Positions 6,759-10,577 of a DNA stretch of 10,577 nt are shown one piece after another (position 1 is the stretch's first letter; each line of letters begins with the position of its first letter). The stretch comes from Chloroflexota bacterium (GTDB lineage Bacteria > Chloroflexota > UBA6077), in NCBI GenBank assembly GCA_021845945.1, contig JAJZRD010000129.1, forward strand, positions 1-10,577, given 5' to 3'. The notes beneath the pieces are model-generated. The model did no database searches. It was not told where the DNA came from and saw only the letters and a list, made by a program, of their open reading frames with translations. The position numbers and the translations under genes are program-made.

Positions 6759-7283
6759 ATGTCCATACCGATTGGCCGCACCAAGAAAGCCACCGAGACG
6801 GTGACCCTCGCCGTTGGCGATGAGGCCCCCGACTTCACCCTCCCCACTCACCTCGGACAGGCGATCGGCGCCGGCAGCAGCAGCCACTTCACCCTGAGCA
6901 GCCTGCGGGGAAAGAGATTCGTGCTGCTCGTCTTCTTCCCCCTGGCCTTCACCCCCGTTTGATCGGTCGAGGTGCCTTCGTTGGAGGCAGACAAGGATCG
7001 CTTCGACCAGCTGGAGACCGACATCGTCGGCATCAGCGTCGACCACATACCCGTTCTGAAGAGCTGGGCGCTGTCCCTGGGGGGCATCAGCTACCCGCTC
7101 GTCTCCGATTTCTGGCCCCACGGGATGGTGGCCAGCCAGTATGGCGTCCTGCGGGACGACGGCTACAGCGAGCGGGCCAACTTCATCATCGATAAGAACG
7201 GACGGGTCGCCTACATCGACGTGCACGACATCGGCGAGCAGCCCGAGAACGAGGAGCTACTGGAGATCCTGAGGCGGCTCTGA
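6759..7283 (+). CDS. peroxiredoxin (AhpC/TSA-Bcp type), probable selenoprotein with Sec at the catalytic position
   Basis: Two adjacent frames are one gene read through an in-frame TGA at 6960-6962: the 67-residue part before it ends FFPLAFTPV and the part after continues SVEVPSLEADKDRF in the same frame. The product would be 174 residues, a normal peroxiredoxin length. Domains: VGDEAPDFTLP at the N-terminus (about 19-29), RGKRFVLLVFFP (51-61), the active-site pattern P-x3-T-x2-C with P61, T65 and the TGA codon exactly where the peroxidatic cysteine belongs (residue 68), YPLVSDFWP (112-120), and the conserved R139 in ERANFIIDKNGRV. These enzymes reduce hydrogen peroxide or organic peroxides. 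No cysteine exists anywhere else, so there is no resolving cysteine. The ATG follows GAGGAGG with seven bases spacing. Downstream coding is undamaged, arguing against a pseudogene; a sequencing error of TGC or TGT cannot be excluded. Selenocysteine-containing peroxiredoxins are known in other bacteria. Confidence 0.85.
6960..6989 (+). promoter_or_regulatory. candidate bacterial SECIS element with the Sec TGA codon
   Basis: After the TGA (6960-6962) a hairpin can form between TGCCTTC (6973-6979) and GGAGGCA (6983-6989): seven pairs, one of them T-G, closing the loop GTT (6980-6982). The loop begins 17 bases after the TGA, inside the roughly 16-37 base range accepted for bacterial SECIS elements, and close to the spacing in E. 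coli fdhF. The loop opens with G followed by U, the features read by SelB. The element lies within coding sequence, as bacterial SECIS elements do. Chance formation of a seven-pair stem in GC-rich DNA is possible, so its weight comes from location. Confidence 0.65.
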
Positions 7284-7349
7284 GGGCGGAGAGGACTCAC
7301 CGCGGGGACCGGGGGGACCCGACCGGTAGTGGGCGTCTCCCGGGGAGCC

Positions 7350-7378
7350 TTGCCAACTTTTCCGTTCCGGGTCATCAT
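7350..7378 (+). promoter_or_regulatory. possible sigma70-type promoter of the SDR gene
   Basis: TTGCCA (7350-7355, five of six -35 bases) and CATCAT (7373-7378, four of six -10 bases) are spaced by 17 bases, about 60 bases before the SDR start. Just downstream are a small hairpin (CGAGG 7385-7389 with CCTCG 7396-7400) and an imperfect operator-like pair TCAAC..GTTGA around 7404-7423. Supported only by consensus matching. Confidence 0.35.
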
Positions 7379-7435
7379 ATGGCGCGAGGTTCAACCCTCG
7401 AAGTCAACATCTACGCACGTTGAGGTGGGGAAGAC

Positions 7436-8251
7436 ATGAGCGAGTCGGAGTTCGAGGGGCGCGTCGTCGTCATCACGGGGGGCGCCGGTGTCCTGTGCAG
7501 CGCCATGGCCAGGGCGCTGGCCCAGCGGGGAGCCAGGATCGCGATCCTCCAGCGCAGGTTGGAGGTGGCCGAGACCCTCGCCGCACGGCTTAGGGCCGAG
7601 GGCGGGAGCGCCCTGGCGGTCAGCGTGGACGTGCTGGATCGGCAGGCAGTGGAGGCGGCCGCCGAGCGGGTGCTGGCCGAATACGGTCGGGTGGACGCCC
7701 TGATCAACGGCGCCGGGGGCAACCGGACGGAAGCCACCACCTCGGCAGAGCGCACCTTCTTCGATCTGCCCGCGGAGGCCGTGCGCTCGGTCTTCGACCT
7801 GAACCTGCTGGGCACCATCATCCCCAGCCAGGTCTTCGGTCGCCAGATGGTGGCCCAGGGCAAGGGCGCCATCCTGAACGTCGCCTCCATGTCCTCCTAC
7901 CGTCCCCTGACCCGGACCATGGCCTACTCCGCGGCGAAGGCGGGGATCGTGAACTTCACCCAGTGGCTGGCGGTGCACCTGTCCCAGGAGTACTCCCCCA
8001 ACATTCGGGTGAACGCCATCGCGCCGGGCTTCTTCCTGACCGATCAGAACCGCTACCTGCTGACCGACAGGGAGACGGGGGAGCTGACGCCCCGTGGGAG
8101 GGCGATCCTGGCCCACACCCCCCAGGGGCGGTTCGGCACCCCCGAGGATCTGGTGGGCGCGGTGCTGTGGCTGCTCTCCGACTCCGCCAGCTTCGTCCAC
8201 GGGGCCGTGATCCCCATCGACGGCGGCTTCTCCGCCTTCTCGGGGGTCTGA
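7436..8251 (+). CDS. SDR-family oxidoreductase, D-mannonate oxidoreductase-like
   Basis: A 271-residue classical short-chain dehydrogenase/reductase. The nucleotide-binding loop is TGGAGVL (14-20), the structural motif is N-G-A-G (91-94) followed by GN, and the active site has S151 with Y164 and K168 in the YSAAK pattern; PGFF follows the sixth strand. Beyond the general fold, GGNRTEATT, the FFDL and FDLNLLGTIIPSQVFG segments, NFTQWLAVH, APGFFLTDQNR, AHTPQGRFG and a C-terminus GGFSAFSGV match the pattern I associate with SDR-type fructuronate/D-mannonate oxidoreductases (UxuB-like), which interconvert D-mannonate and D-fructuronate with NAD(P). No mannonate dehydratase or uronate isomerase is in the window, so another sugar-acid or hydroxyacid substrate is possible. 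The ATG at 7436 follows GAGGTGGGG at about five bases. It lies 152 bases after the peroxiredoxin, apparently its own unit, with a separate promoter before the downstream regulator. Confidence 0.9.
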   Translation: MSESEFEGRVVVITGGAGVLCSAMARALAQRGARIAILQRRLEVAETLAARLRAEGGSALAVSVDVLDRQAVEAAAERVLAEYGRVDALINGAGGNRTEATTSAERTFFDLPAEAVRSVFDLNLLGTIIPSQVFGRQMVAQGKGAILNVASMSSYRPLTRTMAYSAAKAGIVNFTQWLAVHLSQEYSPNIRVNAIAPGFFLTDQNRYLLTDRETGELTPRGRAILAHTPQGRFGTPEDLVGAVLWLLSDSASFVHGAVIPIDGGFSAFSGV

Positions 8252-8367
8252 CCCGACCTCTGCAACTTTCGACGTAGCCCGCTGCGCGATCGGTATCCAC
8301 CATCCCTCCGATGACCGGTCCTCGGCCTTTCCCGGAAATGTGCCGCGCCCCGAGACGTGCGGACCCC

Positions 8368-8398
8368 TTGACTTTTCTGGTGGATGATATAGCATAAT
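8368..8398 (+). promoter_or_regulatory. possible promoter of the GntR regulator-lyase-dehydratase operon
   Basis: TTGACT at 8368-8373 matches five of six -35 bases. CATAAT at 8393-8398 matches five of six -10 bases but the spacer is 19 bases, two longer than ideal. The stretch is strikingly AT-rich against its surroundings. Transcription would begin about 170 bases before the regulator. The -10 lies inside the palindrome at 8392-8413, a usual arrangement for repression. The rest of the 321-base gap (8252-8367 and 8414-8572) shows no gene or clear terminator. Confidence 0.5.
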
Positions 8399-8413
8399 TG
8401 TATGCAATTATGC
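8392..8413. promoter_or_regulatory. 22-bp palindromic operator, probable binding site of the adjacent GntR/FCD regulator
   Basis: GCATAATTG (8392-8400) and CAATTATGC (8405-8413) are exact inverted copies around TATG. The centre, ATTGTATGCAAT, resembles the TTGTAT(A/G)CAA-like sites reported for many FadR-subfamily (FCD) GntR regulators. It overlaps the -10 candidate of the regulator's own promoter, 160 bases before its start codon, as expected for autoregulation. No second copy is seen before the SDR, permease or tct genes. Confidence 0.7.
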
Positions 8414-8572
8414 CGCAGCAGGAAGCCCCCCTACTTCCGGGCTCTCTCGGTGCTCGGCAATCGCTTCAGCCGTCGCGCTTGAGAGGTTGGAACGGAGTCC
8501 CTTCCTCCCGGCCGAGCTCACAGCTCAGTTGCCGCCCACGCGAGACGAGCCTGTCACTGGAGGCGCCAATCG

Positions 8573-9310
8573 ATGTTGAGTAGTGGCCTTGGGATCCCAG
8601 CGCAAGACCAGATGGTCCGAAGGGGTGCCAGGGATATTGTCTACGCGCAGCTGCGCCAGCTCATCGTGAGCGGCGAGCTGGAGCCCGGCGCGTGCATCGC
8701 CGAGAAGGCGCTGGCCGCCCGCGTGGGCATGAGCCGGACTCCGCTTCGGGAGAGCATAAAGGCGCTGGAAACCCAGGGTTTCATGACCAGGCTCCCCAAC
8801 GGTCGTCTGATGGTTGCATCCTTGAGCCCGAGGGGGCTGCGCGATCTCTATGCGACGCGACTCGCTATCGAGCGATTGATCGTCCAGTCGGTGGTGAGCG
8901 AGGCGACCGACGGCCAGATCCAAGAGACCCTCGACCCGATAGCCGCATCGATCCGGTCTGCCGTGGAGGTTGCTCATCCGGAGGCACGGGCCTTCGGCGA
9001 GCGTTTCCACTACGCCCTGGCCGAGATATGCCCGAACAGGGTGGCCAGCACCATCCTGTGGGAGCTGAAGGATCGCATCGCCCTCTACCGGAAGATCGGC
9101 CCGGACCGCAGCCCCGGACGGCGCATGCAGGCCGCGAAGGACCATCTGCGCATCTATGAACTGGTCCGCGCGAGGCAAGCATCGGAGGCTGTGGAGCTGT
9201 TGGAGGAGCATATCCGACGGAGCCAGGAGGTGACCCTGGGCTTCATTGCCGACACCCCCCTCTCCAGTGGGGAGACATCGCACCAACCGTCGGGCCCTAC
9301 GTCGCTGTAG
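8573..9310 (+). CDS. GntR-family transcriptional regulator, FadR subfamily (FCD domain)
   Basis: A 245-residue regulator. Residues about 18-83 form the winged helix-turn-helix: IVYAQLRQLIVSGELEPG (22-39), the family pattern AEKALAARVGMSRTPLRESIKALETQG (43-69), then a wing with RLPNGRLMVA. Residues about 87-225 are an alpha-helical FCD ligand-binding domain, with the histidines H146, H191 and H213 spaced as in metal-binding FCD proteins (45 and 22 residues apart). The aspartate normally four residues before the first histidine is G142 here, with E143 beside it. FCD regulators are usually repressors released by a carboxylic acid from the pathway they control. The ATG follows GGAGG at nine bases. 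It is 41 bases upstream of the lyase gene on the same strand, so it probably controls that operon and itself through the palindrome at 8392-8413. Confidence 0.94.
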   Translation: MLSSGLGIPAQDQMVRRGARDIVYAQLRQLIVSGELEPGACIAEKALAARVGMSRTPLRESIKALETQGFMTRLPNGRLMVASLSPRGLRDLYATRLAIERLIVQSVVSEATDGQIQETLDPIAASIRSAVEVAHPEARAFGERFHYALAEICPNRVASTILWELKDRIALYRKIGPDRSPGRRMQAAKDHLRIYELVRARQASEAVELLEEHIRRSQEVTLGFIADTPLSSGETSHQPSGPTSL

Positions 9311-9351
9311 GACTCAGCCCGATCAGCTTACAACGCATTGGAGGTCTGCCG

Positions 9352-10305
9352 ATGAACGGAGCAAGGCGACTCCGCGAGCTTCTCGCTCAGCCCGGACCTA
9401 TCATCTGCCCCGGTGTCTTCGACTGCGTTTCGGCCAAGGTGGCCGAGAGGGCGGGTTTCCCCGCGGCGTCCATCAGCGGCGCAGCCCTCACCGCCAGCGT
9501 CCTCGGATACCCGGACGTCGGGCTCCAGACGATGCCCGAGATCCTCAACCAGGCCCGCAACATAGCGCGTTCGGTGGAGATCCCGGTCACCGTGGATGCG
9601 GACACCGGCTTCGGCAACGCCCTGAACGTCATGCGCGCCGTTCGAGAGTTCGAGGCCGCGGGCCTAGCGGGGATGATGATCGAGGACCAGACCTTTCCGA
9701 AGCGGTGCGGGCACTTCGAGGGGAAGAACGTCATACCCGCCGAGGAGATGGCGATCAAGATCAGGGCCGCCTGCGAGGCGAGGCGGAGCGACGACTTCGT
9801 GATCATAGGCAGGACGGATGCGAGGGCGATCCACGGGCTGGACCACGCGATAGAGCGGGCGCTGATGTACTGTGAGGCGGGGGCGGACGTGATCTTCGTC
9901 GAGGCTCTCATGAGCGTCGAGGAGATGAGGAGGGTGGCCGAAGCCATCCCGAAGCCGCTGAAGGCGAACATGAACGACGGCGGTAAGACCCCGATGGTGC
10001 ACTACCAGCAGCTGTACGAGCTGGGTTTCAAGCTGCTCAACTACTCGGGGATGCTCCAGCGAGCGGCCATACGGGCGATGCTGGACGTGGCAGAGCTGCT
10101 GAAGCGGGAGGGCACCACGGCCTCTGCCTATCCCAGTCGCATCTGCGACCTCACCGAGCGGAGCGACCTGCTGGGTCTCGCCCAGTTCTACGCCCTGGAG
10201 GAGAGGCTGTACGGGCCGATGATGGAGACCGAGGGCAGCTGGAGAAAAGAACTGGAGGCGCGGGCGCACCGTGAAGGCATCGACAGCCGGCGCTTGCCAA
10301 TCTAG
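9352..10305 (+). CDS. isocitrate lyase/PEP mutase superfamily lyase (2-methylisocitrate/dimethylmalate lyase-like)
   Basis: A 317-residue TIM-barrel enzyme of the PrpB/PEP-mutase group. Visible motifs: PGVFDCVSAKVAERAGF (20-36), the substrate loop around SGAALTASVLGYPD (42-55), the Mg-binding VDADTGFGN (81-89), the acidic IEDQ (110-113), the gating-loop KRCGH (117-121) with the catalytic cysteine C119, and GRTDA (153-157). KRCGH marks the C-C bond lyases (methylisocitrate, isocitrate and dimethylmalate lyases) rather than the phosphonate mutases, so cleavage of a 2-hydroxy acid to pyruvate or a similar oxoacid plus a second acid is expected. It is about 20 residues longer than typical PrpB. 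The ATG follows GGAGG at seven bases. Next gene, 47 bases on, is an aconitase-family dehydratase, which fits a hydration-then-cleavage route. No methylcitrate synthase is seen, so I do not call it prpB. Confidence 0.92.
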   Translation: MNGARRLRELLAQPGPIICPGVFDCVSAKVAERAGFPAASISGAALTASVLGYPDVGLQTMPEILNQARNIARSVEIPVTVDADTGFGNALNVMRAVREFEAAGLAGMMIEDQTFPKRCGHFEGKNVIPAEEMAIKIRAACEARRSDDFVIIGRTDARAIHGLDHAIERALMYCEAGADVIFVEALMSVEEMRRVAEAIPKPLKANMNDGGKTPMVHYQQLYELGFKLLNYSGMLQRAAIRAMLDVAELLKREGTTASAYPSRICDLTERSDLLGLAQFYALEERLYGPMMETEGSWRKELEARAHREGIDSRRLPI

Positions 10306-10352
10306 AAATCAGGGAAATCTCGATCGTCCTTCAATGGGTAGGAGGTTGTGGA

Positions 10353-10577
10353 ATGGGCAAAACCATGGCCGAGAAGATCCTCGGGAGACACGCCGGGCGA
10401 GAGGTGACGGCTGGGGAGATCGTCATCGCCGACGTGGACTTCCTGATGTCCCACGATGGGAATAGGCCCCTCAGCATCCAGGTGTTCGAGGAGATGGGGG
10501 GCAAGAAGATCTTCGATCCCAAGAAGTTCGCGCTCGTCATAGATCACGCCCCTTCATCCCCTACCCCAGTAGTGGCG
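10353..10577 (+). CDS. aconitase/3-isopropylmalate dehydratase-family large subunit (LeuC-like), N-terminal part
   Basis: Seventy-five codons are present before the right edge. MAEKILGRHAGREVTAGEIV (5-24) and MSHDG (32-36), then FEEMGGKKIFDPKKF (45-59) and VIDHAPSSPTP (62-72), are the opening blocks of the LeuC/HacA branch of the aconitase superfamily: [4Fe-4S] hydro-lyases that isomerise or hydrate carboxylates such as isopropylmalate, homocitrate, methylcitrate or dimethylmaleate. The iron-sulfur cysteines lie beyond the window. The ATG follows GGAGG at seven bases; another in-frame ATG is four codons on. Forty-seven bases separate it from the lyase gene, clearly one operon. A small subunit (LeuD-like) is expected just downstream. 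Leucine synthesis is less likely given the lyase and the FCD regulator next to it. Confidence 0.9.
   Translation, partial: MGKTMAEKILGRHAGREVTAGEIVIADVDFLMSHDGNRPLSIQVFEEMGGKKIFDPKKFALVIDHAPSSPTPVVA

Noticed and set aside
5339..6847. 502-codon minus-strand open frame opposite the purine permease
   Set aside because: Same shadow pattern (H, D, G, E rich); the plus strand has all NCS2 motifs.
6759..7283. Peroxiredoxin as a pseudogene or as two separate genes (6759-6962 and 6972-7283)
   Set aside because: The stop falls precisely on the catalytic Cys codon, the frame is unbroken otherwise, the C-terminal motifs are intact and a SECIS-like hairpin follows. The internal ATG or GTG codons downstream lack a ribosome site. 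A base error remains the main alternative.
8398..8583. 61-codon open frame starting inside the palindrome before the GntR gene
   Set aside because: Its start codon lies within the promoter/operator, it has no ribosome site and no recognisable protein features.

Overview
The window is GC-rich bacterial DNA, compactly coded, with Shine-Dalgarno sites before most genes. Nothing in it fixes the taxon. A lipobox secretion signal, a tripartite tricarboxylate transporter (TTT), a probable selenocysteine peroxiredoxin and an intergenic inverted repeat of the 'TCATGCTGAGCG...' type (known to me from Chloroflexota and some other phyla) make a Chloroflexota-like bacterium my best guess, held loosely.

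Left part, minus strand (1-4456). Reading in the direction of transcription, a complete tctC-tctB-tctA set (lipoprotein binding protein, small membrane subunit, large membrane subunit) is followed by a small DUF421/YetF-type membrane protein and then the N-terminal half of a UbiB/ABC1-type atypical kinase that runs off the left edge. A possible sigma70-like promoter lies about 80 bases before tctC.

Middle (4457-5173). About 720 bases hold no credible gene. They contain the tct promoter candidate, a dispersed-type inverted repeat (4649-4718) and a GC-rich stretch with several consecutive possible hairpins (about 4886-5105).

Right part, plus strand (5174-10577). An AzgA/PbuG-type purine permease comes first, then a perfect 19-bp inverted repeat. 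Next is a peroxiredoxin whose catalytic cysteine codon is TGA, followed at the right distance by a hairpin of bacterial SECIS type: this is most simply a selenoprotein, and it would be missed or split by standard gene calling. A D-mannonate-oxidoreductase-like SDR dehydrogenase follows. Then comes a GntR/FCD regulator with a 22-bp palindromic operator candidate in its own promoter, transcribed with an isocitrate-lyase/PEP-mutase-family lyase and an aconitase/LeuC-family dehydratase large subunit cut by the right edge. Regulator, lyase and hydro-lyase look like one inducible operon for breakdown of a (possibly methyl-branched) hydroxy di- or tricarboxylic acid. The TTT transporter could import such an acid, but that link is inference from distance only.

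The most notable items are the in-frame TGA peroxiredoxin with its SECIS candidate, the palindromic operator, and the lyase plus dehydratase cassette of unassigned substrate.
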